A stretch of DNA of 64,000 bases from Mesaphorura yosii (GCA_009869945.1 WIXG01000286.1:1-64000); one strand, 5' to 3'. Positions 22,550-37,915 are shown, counted from the stretch's first letter. The notes: a model not told the origin generated them from the sequence alone. Numbers and translations are program-made.

Positions 22550-25005
22550 CTTCGATGAGTTCGACGCAGGAATCACCAGTCTTCTTATCTTCTGACGAAG
22601 TAGTAATTCTTTGACTCACTGACGCTGACAAGAAATCGAAATTCGAGAGTGAAAACGAAATTATTCGAATCAAGTCTGACAAGTCTAACTGAGCTTCAAA
22701 TGCAAAACGAAAATTCTTTCCTGGAGTAGGGAAGAATGAAACGTCTTCACACTTCACAATTTGAATTCAGTGGCAAACTTGTAATTTATTGCAGTGCAAA
22801 TACAAAACAGTCAACTGGACCGTCGACTGTAACAACACTGAAATGCGAAATCCGAATCACCGACAGACCGAATTCAGTTATTCAAGCCTCAACTCGACTC
22901 GATTCAACGACTCAGCTCAAATCGTGCCCTACAATGGTCCAGTGAGCCCAGTTAGAGTCACCTTACTCGCTGGATGAATGGAAGTGCACGAGATGTGTAG
23001 TTGAATGAAATGAGTTGAGTCTGTTGTGAGTCGAGTCGAGTCACAGAAGTCACACAGCCACTGCCACAGTCACAATTTTGTCTTGGAGTAGTAAAAGAGT
23101 AAACCACCACAACCAACCAGGCGTTGTTAATGCTAATACTAATTCAATAACCTCGTTAGTAGATCAGGCCACTCACGGCACGGCACGGCAAAGACGCGTG
23201 GTCGATCGTAGCACAAGAAACACCGCTGCGGCTGCCGCTAATTATGTCATCAAACTCAATTCACTAAGCACGGCAGCGGCAAAACGGCACGAAACCGGCG
23301 CCGAGTCAAGTCGTCGATTGTCTTGCCCTTCTTACTGCGTGCCCTGCCGCTGTGGGGCAGTTTTAATGAAGCCGGGCCGCAGTTAATGAGGAATTGCTGT
23401 CGATTTTAGCGTGAAATTTGATGTGCCCATGCACACTTAATAGACACGAATACTGAATAACCAGGCCAGGTCAAAAGAGCTGATGCATTATGGTTATGGT
23501 TAATAAAAGATCCAACACCAAGACGACACGACTGCAAAACGGAAAAACGGCTGACTCCCGTTCAATAATGCTGATCCGTGCTTCCGCGCACTCGCCAGAA
23601 GCAAGAACCATCAACCATGCTCGGTGCTGAGTACGCGTACGTGTACGCTGGAACTGGAATAGGTATCTTCAGTCTTTCGTGGATTTATGAAAAAGTTCCC
23701 ACAATCCATAACTGGCTCCTGCTAAAACTTCCCAGCTATGTTGCCTGTCGTGAGAATTCAAATGTGAATGCGAATGCGGTTTGATGCATAAAGTAGTCAT
23801 GGTAATTTAGGAAAACAAAAGGCAACAATTTCGGCTCATTAACCATGTTTACTTTGCGTATCAAGTTAACGCTTGATCGTAGTCGTAGCTCGTTGGTTCG
23901 TGGGCGTCCGTTGATCTCCACGATGCGATGTGCAAATAAAACTCTCCGAGTCCAATCAAGTCGAAACAAAAACGATAATCAATCCATCGACTTAATTACA
24001 AGAACAGCGTTTAAAATGTCCTTTTCAGCTCCTTCCTTCTCAGGTGCAGATTTATAGCTTTCAGTTCATGAAAATGGGCCAAAGCAAACATACGCAAAAG
24101 AGACGGGTGCTTTAATTATGGAAAAAGTGGCGTAGCTACCGCAGATATTATGTCAGGCTTTAGAGATCGTCGTCCGAATACAAATCCGTCGCGTTTCGTT
24201 CGTTTCGCAATGAATGCCTTGAACTTTGAGCTCTGAGCTCCTGGGCTTGACTGCAACGGCGACTGCGATTGTGTTGCGTCGGAATTGGAAATTGGGTGAG
24301 CACGAAAGTGCTGATATTCGAGCATAATGAGCATCACTGATTCAAAGGTCGGTCGGGCCAAGGGTTATCTGAGAGGTCGCCCAAGTTGTACGAGCAGGTG
24401 CTGACGCAAAGACAGATAAACGCGGCTCACGTCTCCGTATCGTATGTAACTCCGAATGAGGGCGGAAGGGCAGTAGGCACTCCGATAAGGACACGAAGTA
24501 ATGAAGCACCTGCAAGACCTAGTTTCTAGTGCTCTGGTGATAGCATTTGCATTTACATTGAAGCAACTGATTTAAATGCCATAATCATGGCCATGTGGGA
24601 CGGGACGGACGATACGTCTTGTTACTCGTGCAAGATATTTATCCTTAATGCAAGTACGCGAGCTAAAGCTAATGCGCATTGTTTATAAATGAAAATTTTG
24701 ATCACCTTTGACTTGACATAACAGCATTTAAACAGTGCAGTGGCGCTTAGAATTTATCTGAAGAATATTTGTACTCAGCTTGATTTCGTTGAATTGCTCG
24801 TCTCCTTCACGCCTCACGCGACAGTGCGTTCACGACTTCGGCTGGGCCGCTACGCGATTGACATTTTGGCGCAGTTCGACGAGAAAAATACAAAAGTGAT
24901 TGAGTGCTTTGAGCTTTCATCTTTGAATGTTGTAAATTTTTCACAGAAATCACAGAAGTGAGTGAGTTTCAGTGCGAGCGACCAGTAGAATTTGCAGATT
25001 GCAGA
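22550..25005. other. Intergenic region between the MBOAT and thymidine phosphorylase genes
   Basis: About 2.5 kb between two divergently transcribed genes. It presumably contains both promoters and the untranslated leaders. Only short frames are present, none recognisable. A CGGCA triple repeat sits near 23175. No tRNA or mobile element was recognised. Confidence 0.55.
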
Positions 25006-28000
25006 ATGCCGAGCGGAGTCGAAGATGAATACGAATACTCGGTAATTGATGTCATTCGAGCGAAACGAGACAAGAGAGAGCTCACCGAGAGCCAAATAAA
25101 GAGCTTCATCTCGAAATTGAGTTGTTCGAAATCGAATGGCGATGGCGACGGTGGTCACGGCGGTGGCGGTGAAGAGGCCGAGCTCGTGCATGAAGCACAA
25201 GTCGGTAAGACGAGATCAAATTACTCAAACCATGAATCAAAGCGTGCAATAAGATAAAACCTCAACACAGCCAGCCTGTGGTGATTGAAATGAGCAGAGG
25301 AAGGAATTTACAAAGTATAATCCAGCAAATTGAAGACTCGAGGGAGGGCAGACAAGACAAAGTAAAGCAAATTCCTGAGCGAGCTCCTCAAGCAGAAACT
25401 TGTTCATTAAAATGCATTTCTTCAGTCTTTAGATGGCAGATTGCGACAGTTCGTCTGCAAGTCTTTTCACTTGTGCTCTTTTTCTTAGCAGACTGCCGGC
25501 TTCGAATGCGAGAAACGACGAGCGACGCGACGTATCGAATTTCATGCGTCCCAGCCGTAGAAAGTAAAAGTAAACAGCAATCGATCCTCACTGCAATTCT
25601 GTCCCGTTTCTTTTCTGCTTCTGTCCGGAAGGCATCCGCAAGTTGCTATTTGCCTTGCCATTTCACATTAAAAATCTAAATTCGTCTTAAACAAACGCCT
25701 GCAGCTCTGGTCCTTTAAAGCTCCCAAAAGACGCACTCATACAAAATTTATTTGACGCAATCCTCGAGGGAAGTGTAAGAATTCTTGTGCGCAATAATAA
25801 ATTCATAGCGAAAACAAGACGACGAGTCGAGATCAGTTTTAGCCAGTCTCTCATTTCTGATTCTCTCTGTGAAATACACAGAAAATGTACAGAATGTACA
25901 TGGAAAATGCTTTATGCAGCGTCAAAAAAAATGTTTTCTATTTTCGAGGATGTTAATAGTTAATCACGAAGAAAAGATCATTTTTGCGCTTATCACGCCT
26001 CTTTATACAGTGGCATCGCGGCGTGGTGCGGTTTCCTAATCCCACGCTTATACGTTTCGTTGAAAGGTCGTGGCTTTTTTTTCACGTGAAAAGTGTCTTA
26101 AGCGAGGCGAAAGCAAATGCCAAGTAATTACGACTCTGCGCAATTCGCCATTTCAGTTGCCAGGAGATGTTGATGTGATGTGATAATGAATTTAAGGCCG
26201 CAGCTGCCGCTATTGTATTGAAAGTCTTGATCATTACTTTCAGGTGCTTTTCTGATGGCCGTCTTTCTGAATGGGCTCACCGCGTCCGAAACGACAGCTT
26301 TAACAAAGGCGATGACTTATTCCGGTGAGTTGTCACACTCACCTCCGCGCAGATACGTAAACTGGTAAATAAATGCCTTAACCACGCTTTGTTTACTTGC
26401 GTTTCAGGGTACAATTTTAAATGGCCCTCGTCCTGGAAGGGAACGGTTGTGGACAAGCACAGCACGGGCGGAATTGGAGACAAGGTATGACGGTTGAGGA
26501 GGCGTAGGCGATGGCTTCTTAGAATCCATTACAATCACACGCCAACACATTAAATGACCAGCAATGTGCCTAATGGACAAAGTTTTGTTTTAACTGTCAT
26601 TTCCCTGTCATACAGACCTCACTCGTGCTGGCACCCGCCCTGGCCGCCTGCGGCCTTCGAGTGCCGATGGTCTCCGGTCGTGGACTGGACGTCACTGGAG
26701 GCACGCTCGACAAGCTTGAGTCCATCCCACAGTTCAGCGTGTCGCTGTCGAGCGAGAAAATGTACGCCGTGCTGCAGGATGTCGGCTGCGTCATCGTTGG
26801 CCAAACGAGCGATTTGGTTCCCGCCGACAAAATTCTGTACTCGATTCGCGATACGACGGCGACAGTCGACTACGAGAATCTCATCGTTGGTACGCACGCC
26901 GAACGCGGCCCTTTTCATGTTTCACGTAGCCTGTAAACTTTTCCCAGGCGCATTACTAATTCAAGCAGCTTGTTTGTAATTGTGCTTTTCTAATCTTGGG
27001 AAACTTTGATCTCATTTTGTGTCCCAAATGGAATTATTAATACGGCAGGCCGTAAACAGGCACTTTAATTTGCAAAAGAAAAACTCCGCTTCAAATTTGC
27101 TTTTTACTTTCTTAACTGTCTTTCATAATGCAATTTGTAATTTGCGATTCGCGATTTGCTGTCCCACTTTTTTACTTTCTGATTCTTTTCCTCCGTACCC
27201 GATTCGACCGGTGTGCCTGGCGATGTGGCTTGCGCGAAGGCAGTTTCCGGACGTGTAGTTTCCTGGTTCATAATTTCTTTCTCGTTTCCAGCATCCATCA
27301 TCTCGAAGAAAGCGGCGGAAAATCTTGACGCTCTCGTTTTGGATGTCAAAGTGGGTTCTGGCGCTTTGATGAAGGACTTCAAGAAAGCCAAGTCATTAGC
27401 CGAGAATTTGGTGCGTATGAGAAAATAGAAATTCTTTGATTTCTTTAATCATGCTAGCATGACGGTGAGGTGGAATTTTGGAGTTTCCAATTTATCCATT
27501 TAGTTTTCCGAACATGTTTATTGCGTATTTCGTATTTATTTCGTAAGTTTCCATTAATTTGAGGCGTCTAGAGGGAAAATTCCAGCGACAGCACAAAATA
27601 GTTTTGACATTTTCGCTGTGTTTTTCATGCCTGACACAGTAAATACGCAGAAGGAAAATTAATCTCAGGAAAAAACCGACGATCCCGATTCGCGAGTTAA
27701 TATTTATCCCCACGGGATTGAATTCCATTTACTTTGCTTTGCCTTCATTTGCAGGTCCGCACTGGGAATTCTTTCGGGATGAGAGTCACCGGAGTCATGA
27801 CGAGCATGGACTCGCCTCTCGGGAGAGCGGTGGGGAATGCGCTGGAAGTCGCCGAGGCAATTGACGCACTCAACAACAAAGGCCCGTCTGATCTGTTCGA
27901 TTTGGTCGTGGCACTCGGTGAGAGTTGAAGAAATTCTGTTGACATCGCTTAAAAACTGAATTAACTTTATACTCGTTCATAATATCAGAGCCGAGCCGAA

Positions 28001-30849
28001 CCTGAGCGTTTACGGCCATAAAATTGCATGCTCGGTCGTCAGAGCGAAAGCGCTTGAGTTTGATGATAAAGATAAAATTTCTTACTGAAACAGGCAACAC
28101 CTGGGGAATTGCCAAGCTGCGTTTTAAAAATATTTTATTTCTAAATTCTCAAAGTAGTTTGGTTTTTGCTAAACAGATTGCCATTTGCTCGCAGCATTTC
28201 GCATTTGTTCTTGATTTACGAGTACGTACGTTGCTTGCGTGTGTGCAAATGCGGAAATGATTGAGTCGAAATTTTGAAAAGAGAAAGGAAGTAAGTCGCT
28301 TTCTCAAACTCAAAATCTGCTAACTGCATGAGCTCAGCAGCGCTCGTAACTCGACACGGGACGGCAGTGGTCACCGTCGACGTTTATAAGGGCGAATCAC
28401 GCGATGGTCGATCGCGCAATCACGCGTTTAATAGGCAATAACCTCATCTGGGCCAGGAACCCGATAAACACTGCCCTCTGCCATAAACACGACATTTTTA
28501 ACTTAGCATCGATTAGTGGTAGTCCCGGGCTCTTTCTATTTCGGAGTCAAATCGATCAAAGCAAGATTTTATTGGAGTGCTAAAAAACAAATCGTTCCGC
28601 GCCTTTTTCTGCCTTCCATGCGAAACGAGAAACAAAAATAAAAGATGCGAAATCAGAAAACTTTCTCGCTTTCGAATCTTTCCATTAGCGGGCTCCTTTC
28701 CAGGCGCAGATCAGGCGTGGATGCGGGCGATTCATTCACACGGCTTGGTTATTGTTATTCGTTAAAACTTATCTTCATGGCCTCAGCATGGCAGGGATGA
28801 CGGGAAACGATGTCCTAGATTTGCATCGCAGGCCCACAGCAAAAGCGTGTGGAAAAAGTTTGGCTCGCGTTGATCAACGCGAGCCGCCTCATCTTGCCGG
28901 AGTATTTGTCTAAAGCCACTTCCCATTTATTATGTATTGGAGTTAGGCCAGAAAGAGTCTGGCTTTCTTCGAAAGTTTCCACTTTTCACTCTGATTTCTT
29001 ATTTCAATAAATCTAGAAATTTCGTACTTTCGTCATAGTCATAATATTATTATTCACTTTCTGAAAACTGCCGAGAACTTTCGTCGGGCGCTTCCATTCT
29101 TTGTACTGAATTTTTTTCTGTTAAACGTTCGTCGTCGCTTGAAATGCGAAAGTCGAGTGTCAAGAGCCAGACTTTGCAGGAATAAAAACAATAATTTGCT
29201 AAATGGTCGTACATTGTTAGCAGTTCGCAGCGCTGGCCGGCTTCCACCGGCCTATTTGTAACGCGAATTTCATGCGCATTCCAACATTAATGCTTGTTAC
29301 GAGGCTATAACATCACTGTTTTGTTCTGCACTGTAGGAGGAAAGTTGTTGGAGTCGACCGAACACGCCGGATCATTAGAGGAAGGGAAAAGACAGATTGC
29401 CGACTCAATCCGGAACGGACGAGCCCTCGCAAAGTTCGAGGCCATGATCGTGGCGCAGGGGACAGACGCCAAGGTTGCGAGGGAAATTTGTCACGGAGAT
29501 AAATGGAAGCATTTGCCGAGAGCCAAATGTCTTACGAACCTCCACGCAAGGCGCTCAGGTTACGTGTTACTTTCTACTGAATTCTAGTCTTTACGTTAAG
29601 CCAAGCCCAGTCAAGTTGTCATGGCCTGCGGGACGCGCACGCGACACGGACGGACACGGCGTTGGCGTGTGAGACTGCCTGAGACACGACGCAGTTATTT
29701 ATTCTCATTCCAGCTTATTTGTCTCATGAATTCACAGTCACAGTCCGTTGATACGGATGAAGATTTCGTTTGTCACACAAAACACTGACACAACCATTTA
29801 GGATTTAAGAACTGTTGTCGTTTCACAGTTTCACAGTCGGGACTCAGCGTCTAAGAATAAGGGCCAGAAAGCCAGAATCCGCAGTCAACTGAGTCTGAAA
29901 CAGCAAACAGCGTCAACTTTTTCGTATCGGGGCAATTCTCTTGTGGCCGATCTTTCTTAACCGGTCTTCTCTTTTTAATGGAATTTATGATCCTCGCGAG
30001 TTAAAAACATACTAAATTATTCAACTCACTAAGAATTTGTTTGCCCACGTAAATTTTGCATGATCGGCAGGTTCTCCTGGGCTGAATACCGAATGCTGTA
30101 GGAAAACTTTCTGTACGACTTGCCCTTGTTGTGGCCTTGGGTCCTTCAAAATTCAAAATGTATAGAAGCATACAAAGTTTTTTATTTGATAGATTCTTAC
30201 CTGTGAAAGCAATGCAATGATTGGTCCTGCTTAGTTCTTCAAATCGGACCGGCAGATAATGATTTTTGTGATTTGTAACGACAAAACCCTGAATTCTATA
30301 AATAAAAATCTTCTCCCCAGATTTTTTCAGAAAATTCATACACCAAAATAATCTGAATCGGCTTAATATGAAATTGATTTTAGATTTGACTTAAATCTCT
30401 TTGGGAGTTGAATTTCTAAATCTGTTAGGCATTCTGAGAAAAATTAATTTGCCCAGTAAACCCTCACTTTTCCATTGCCATTGTCGTGTCATGTCCAGTT
30501 CTCGTCGTTCCACAGCATGCGTGTAAAGGCGAAGGTGAATATTTGCGAGTATAAATTGAATGAATTCGTTTCAGGATACGTCGATTCGATTGACGCACTG
30601 GCAACCGGAAAGGCTTGTCATGCCCTCGGCTGCGGGCGAACCCGACCAGGATTACCCGTCCAGCACGAGCCGGGAGTGGTTCTCAACTGCAAACCGGGGG
30701 ACTTTGTCAGTGAAGGCGACGTCACACTGACTGTCCATCACGACGGAAGCGAAAACAGTGCCAAGATTACTGAAAGACTTGTGGACGCCGTTTTAATTAA
30801 ACCAAACAAGCCCCAACTTCCGCCGTTAGTTTTAGAAATTATGAATTAG
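25006..30849 (+). CDS. TYMP: Thymidine phosphorylase
   Basis: Eight coding exons: 25006-25204, 26244-26324, 26408-26484, 26616-26889, 27292-27410, 27755-27917, 29337-29558, 30575-30849. All junctions keep phase and give 469 aa, against about 480 in vertebrates. The enzyme splits thymidine with phosphate to thymine and 2-deoxyribose-1-phosphate in pyrimidine salvage. The phosphate-binding segment [12 protein letters not shown] (108-119) and the family signature [16 protein letters not shown] (139-154) are intact. [18 protein letters not shown] and [16 protein letters not shown] follow in the expected order. The C-terminal pyrimidine nucleoside phosphorylase domain is present, starting at [22 protein letters not shown] Gly/Asp-rich insert near residue 50 is lineage-specific. 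Poly(A) signal at 30935-30940. Its introns and metazoan-like exon structure argue against recent bacterial transfer. Confidence 0.93.
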
Positions 30850-31141
30850 CTGAAGTTTATGTAAATCTTGAAATGTTCCCTACGCCTGCTTGTCGAACTC
30901 TTGATTGGAGAGAAATTGACGGGATTGTGAAGGTAATAAAATTATGCCATCATTATAAATTTTTTATTTGCTCAAGTATCAAAATGTAAAGCATTCATGA
31001 GCATTAACATAATTAGAAAAGGTAATTCGTAACACAAGGTGATAGAAAACGGGAACAGTAAACAATGTTAATAAATTTTACTTGGCTCAAGTGACTGAAC
31101 TTTCATGGACTCATTTTGAATTTGGTCGGATCTTTTCATAT

Positions 31142-33333
<2,192 letters not shown>

Positions 33334-34711
33334 GATCGATTTGGATGAAATGTCCGAGAAAATCAACTTAACGCTATGAAGCCTATGAAATGAACCTAAG
33401 AACTTTGAACTAAGTACTTGCGATACTTGGTGAATTGAACTCAAGCATCGCTAATGGCACTAGTTGTCAAATTCTGCGTCGACTTGTCGATTGTCAATGT
33501 GCAAAATGGTCGATATCCCGAAATCTTATCAAGTTAATCACACCACGTGCAAGTTCTGAGTTGTGAGTACATTTGTAGCAAAAGGAGCACCGTGTCCGCA
33601 GTAATTCTGAATGGGCTCGCTCGTGGGAGAACAAGGATCATACCGAGTCCGTAAAGAGAAAGTGCGACGAATAAAAGCTTGAAAGCAGTCTCCGCTTTGT
33701 TTCTACCGCAACTCAACGCAACTCTCAATGCACAGCAAACAGTAGGCAAATGTCATAATTTATCTTCACAGCCAGTCAATTCATCCTCCACTGCTATCAT
33801 CATCGAAACTTTCTAGTCAATACGAAATGAATTTTTAATTTAGCGGACAAGATTTCCTCTTATCATTCTATTAATTTAGTCGACTGCAGTTTGCTATTTT
33901 ATTAAATTGCTGTTATTTTATTGACATAATTATCATGTAGATTATCGCTTGGAGAATTGTCTTTCAAAAACTATTCCAGTTGAAAGATCATCAGTCCTGA
34001 TAAGAAGACATCACTTCACCGCTCTTCGCATTAGTGTTGTAATAGTTCCATTAGCTCGAGTTAGTTCCAGTTCCAAAGCGTTCGGTGCGATCTTATCTAG
34101 TTAGTTCTCGTTTGTTCCAACGTTCCGCATTTTATGATTTTGTTTAGTTCCATCATATCTAGGCAGTTCTAGTTCTAGTTCTATAGGCCAGTTCTCAAAT
34201 TGTCTCTTATCCTATAGAAATACCACGTTAGTTTTAGTTCCTTAGCTCGTTAGTTCTAGTTCCTCCAAATATTTTCGTAGTTCCGGTTCCCATTTAGTTC
34301 CGGCGGCACAATTTAGTTATAGTTAGTTCTAGTTGACTCAGTTAACTGGAACTGGAACTCAATTTGGAACTAAGTAAAACTGGAACTAATTACAACACTA
34401 CTTTGCTTCTGGTGCCTGTGACCTCATTCGAGAACTCCTGAACTCTTGGGCGGAGCCCTCTTGGAAACTGTATGACAAGTGTGTCAAGTCTTGTTTGGCA
34501 GGCAAACTCAGTACTTACGTCTGGTCGTTGAAAGTTCATTGGCAAGTGCATTCTGGTTCATTGGGTAAGGAAAGGAGCAAAGTAGACATATTGACAGGAT
34601 TAACAAGTTAATTAGGAAGAATTTTGAAGACAGGCTCTTTTTCAGTTGCCTGATTGACTGGGGAGTTTGAGAAGCTCAATAATTCTGAAGCAATTTCATC
34701 GAATCTTCGCC
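33334..34711. other. Divergent intergenic region between PRMT3 and the zinc-finger gene
   Basis: It presumably carries the two promoters. A minus-strand hydrophobic frame at 33749-33534 lacks an ATG and is not called. The MITE at 34032-34400 occupies the centre. Confidence 0.55.
34032..34400. mobile_element. hAT-like MITE with AGTTCC internal repeats
   Basis: The 369-bp element starts TAGTGTTGTAAT and ends ATTACAACACTA, so its ends are inverted repeats that run on into AGTTCC/GGAACT. The 8-bp flanks are CTTCGCAT and CTTTGCTT, 6 of 8 identical, as expected for an aged hAT target duplication. The TAGTGTTG end also fits hAT termini. The interior is noncoding and dominated by degenerate TAGTTC/AGTTCC hexamers on one strand, reversing to GGAAC near the right end (after about 34350). 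Such subterminal repeats are typical transposase-binding arrays. No transposase frame is present, so it is non-autonomous. Confidence 0.75.
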
Positions 34712-36277
34712 ATGAGGAAGAGTAGTCAAACCCGGAAATCCAGGAGTCGCAGTTCATCGGGGACGACGGTGATGGAAACAGATCTTCAGAAAAACCTGAC
34801 GGAGGTTGAATTCGCAAAGTATCTTCACAAATGCCAAGTTTGTGAAAAAGAATACCGGCGATATGCTCAAACTGAAGCTTGTATCGCTGAACACGGCTAC
34901 ATTCAGTGCTTGAAGTGTCTAAGCTTGGTCAAACGAAGATATGAAGACTGGGAGGCTCACACCCAGGGACATCTAGTGCCGGACACCAAGCACATTTTCT
35001 GCTCCATTTGTAATAAGTTGTGTCCTATGGGAATGTTCCGCAATCACATGGACGATTTCCACATTTTCTTTAGAAGTAAGCCTGATCCGTCGCCAGAACC
35101 AAAGAAGCGACGGAGCTCCGTCTCGCGATCAAGGCGCACCACCTCTGTTCCGCCGCGGAATGTTCCTGAAGAAGAAGAACACTTGGATAAGGATCAAGAA
35201 CTTCGCAGGTCCGATCTAACTGGCCCTGAAGAAAGAAACCTGCTTGTTCAACTAGAGCGTTTGGCACTTCGTGATCAAGCTCACAAGAAAATACAGCAGA
35301 AGTCAGGCCCACGTCGCAGCGCTCGACTGAGCATAGCAACCGCTCCGCCACAGTCTGTTGAGGAAGATGTGAATCTTGGCCACTGCGGCAGCTCCAAAGC
35401 CAGTGCCCATTGTACAGGCGAAAGCGCCGTTACGGATAAGTTTTCAAGTATCGTTCACAAGAGTCCTGTCAACAAAGGCTTGCCGTGTGCCCCCCGGCGC
35501 AGCTTCCATCGGAGCAGCTCGGCGCCACCATCACCATCGGCGAGACGTCATGAGGAACAAGAGAACATTAACGTTGATCAGCGAGGAAGCAATTCAAGGC
35601 CAGTTCGCCGCATGGCCAGATTCACCGGCATCGCAATGCCACTGCAACCTCCTGCGGAAGACAAGGTGTATCTCGGGGCAGGCATGAATACCGACAACGA
35701 CATTTGCACAGAAGAGACTGCTGCTCTGGAACAACTGACAATCCGTAAAAGTCCTGGTAAGAAAGGACCAACGTCGTCCTCTCGACTGTCCCCACGAAGC
35801 GCCCGAATCAGTTTGAGTTTACCGAATCTCCCACTTGCTGCTTCCAACACCGATGGTGGCGCCGGTACTACAGAGGAGGAAAAAAATCAGAAGGCTGGGC
35901 CTAAGCCGATACTCAAGGCGGCAGGTGCCAGTTCTTCTGGGAAAAGAGTTACATTCAATACTTCACTCCGTTTCCAACTTTATGATGATCCAGCTATTCT
36001 TTGGAGAAAAGTTGAACGAACCTCCTCCTACTCAGTGTGTGAGCATTTAAATGCTAATTTCCAGGTTGGGGATGCTGGTGAACTAATCGATTGGATTCAG
36101 GATGAGAAGGTAAGGTCAATTTTCACGTTCCAAAGTGTCGTCTTATAAATTCGAAGCTAAACTAAGCTTAATTCTATTATGCAGGTCATTCCAACTGAAG
36201 TGGCTCAAGCTAAAGCCGAACCTAAGCCTAAGCCTAAACGAAGCATGTCTGCATCGTTCAAACCAAGAGAAGAATGA
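34712..36277 (+). CDS. Zinc-finger protein with internal repeats and a PP1-docking (RVxF) motif
   Basis: Two exons, 34712-36109 and 36185-36277, join in phase for 496 aa. The start is the ATG of MRKSSQTRKS; upstream the frame offers only TTG. Residues 41-117 carry three consecutive Cys/His clusters: CQVCEKEY at 41; CLKC with H83 and H87; and CSIC (C97, C100) with H112 and H117. Two related stretches (about 201-280 and 299-373) share the order RRxAR, a proline patch, EDxVxLG, CTxE, then KSPxxKG and an RSxR-type tail. They look like an internal duplication. Near 411 lies GKRVTFNTSLRFQLYDD, a canonical RVxF site with a following pattern like the PP1-binding site of Ki-67 and RepoMan. The tail is basic. 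No named family is recognised; a mitotic or chromatin PP1-targeting role is inference. Confidence 0.85.
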
Positions 36278-36793
36278 AGCCAACTAGCAAATTAATTCCC
36301 GTTGAGTCTGAAATGATGAAGTTATGGATCTGTTTTCGTATTGTTTTTGTCGATTAATCTTAAAACCATACTCAAATTTTGTAAAGGTATTTGTAATCCT
36401 GTGATCCTACTCACCTAATATTAGTCGAGTCATTCTAAGAGCAGTACTCTTTTGTAAACGTATTTGTAAACTTAGTCGTACTCATTTGTTCTGCCCTGTG
36501 AGATGATAAACGGATACATATGAAAGAGACGACTGATTTCGACTTACAAGGTGCTAATTAATTTCTAATTTATGCGGATAAAATAAGCAAAATTGTGGCT
36601 AGTTGCATGTCGAGTTGTTGACGTTAGCGTAAAATTTTAGTAAATAAGTCGACATCGACCATCTATTGAATAACTAAAATGCAGAGCCATGTTTCAGATG
36701 CACGACTTTTTATTCTCGTCAATTTAATTTCAACCATGTTGATTTTCTTCTTGATTTCTGCAAACCCAGCAAACTAAAATTCAGAGATCGTCG
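36278..36793. other. Convergent 3' region
   Basis: It separates the 3' ends of the zinc-finger gene (+) and the BACURD gene (-). The minus-strand AATAAA for BACURD is at 36714-36709. Nothing else is seen. Confidence 0.6.
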
Positions 36794-37915
36794 TTAGCGG
36801 TTTAAGACCATCTTGTTCATGTTGATAGATCGGTTGTTGCGCCGATCCTCCTCTTCGTCCGACGTGCATGTCACCGTGGTGGATGTCGCCCCAACGCGCC
36901 CCACGGCTCCAGGAACTGAAGTTGCTCGCATGAGTTCTTGGTCGGGTCCAGGACGATTTTCATACAAGAATGAATTCAACGTCTCTTCATAAATTCGTGC
37001 TTCAGGGAACTCAACCTGTTCAGAGATCAGATTCTTAAGAGTCTTCAGACTGATTAAGAATAGTGCAGCAGACAGTGAAAGGAGACCCAAAACCTACCTT
37101 TGTGTGTTTTCGATCTGTTGCGTACACAATTGATGTGCAGCAAACTTCTGCGAATTTCTTTCCATTACCATAAAACCTCCAGCAACATATTTCGGACGGA
37201 CCGATTGCGTCTTTAATGAAGTGTATCCTCCCGTTGAACCGCAGGGCGAGTCGGTCAAACATTTCCAGATTCTTCAAGAGATTTTCGTCAGATGTGCTGT
37301 TCAAGAAGTTAGTTTTAACCTATACGACTTAACCCGCATGTTTCGATAATTGGATAAGTCATTGCCGAACCTCGTGTATGAGTATTTGTTGTTGTGTCTG
37401 TTAATCAGCAGTTCGACCACTGGTTTCGTGACACTCGTAACAAATTTTCTCCTTTCCTCCTCCGACGTGATGAAAGGAACTTGACAGATTGGTTCTGCAT
37501 TGTGGGACACCATCGCCTTCTCACACATGTCACACAGTCCACTAATGCAATAGAATTTGGCCTCCGCCAGAAGCTCCTCAATTTCTTGTATATTCTGAGG
37601 CAGAGCCACGTTGCCGTCACGCAAATAATTCAGCACAGTTCCGAAATGTTTGCCACATCGATCAATCAGGATCCAGCCTAGAAATCAAGAGCACGGCGAC
37701 GTTAGCAGTAACTTTCCTTCTATGGCTGCTATATATGTGTATTCACCTTCCGGGTCTGTCAATACTTCCATTCGCCCGGAAAACATTGCTTGTAGCATCG
37801 TTTCGGATATTTTGGTAAGAGTTCCAATAGTCGTATAATACAAGGAGCCACCGACATTCAGCTTGACGTACTGGGACGGGCTCCCTTTGATTACGGTTCG
37901 TTGATCCCCAGACAT
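36794..37915 (-). CDS. KCTD10: BTB/POZ adaptor for Cullin-3, BACURD type (KCTD10/KCTD13/TNFAIP1-like)
   Basis: Four exons, 37915-37747, 37677-37371, 37296-37098 and 37015-36794, give 298 aa in phase, slightly shorter than the vertebrate proteins. The N-terminal T1/BTB domain opens [14 protein letters not shown] and continues [35 protein letters not shown]. The BACURD-specific C-terminal half is recognisable: [57 protein letters not shown] and [11 protein letters not shown]. The family bridges CUL3 to substrates such as RhoA and PCNA-associated polymerase delta, controlling cytoskeleton and synapse. Vertebrates have three paralogues, so the symbol is approximate; arthropods usually have one. 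Introns are short (about 70-80 bp). It is divergent from CHMP2A, with about 1.1 kb between the start codons. Confidence 0.93.

Noticed and set aside
33534-33749. Hydrophobic minus-strand frame upstream of PRMT3
   Set aside because: It begins at TTG with a stop just upstream and no ATG in frame; no acceptor makes it an exon.
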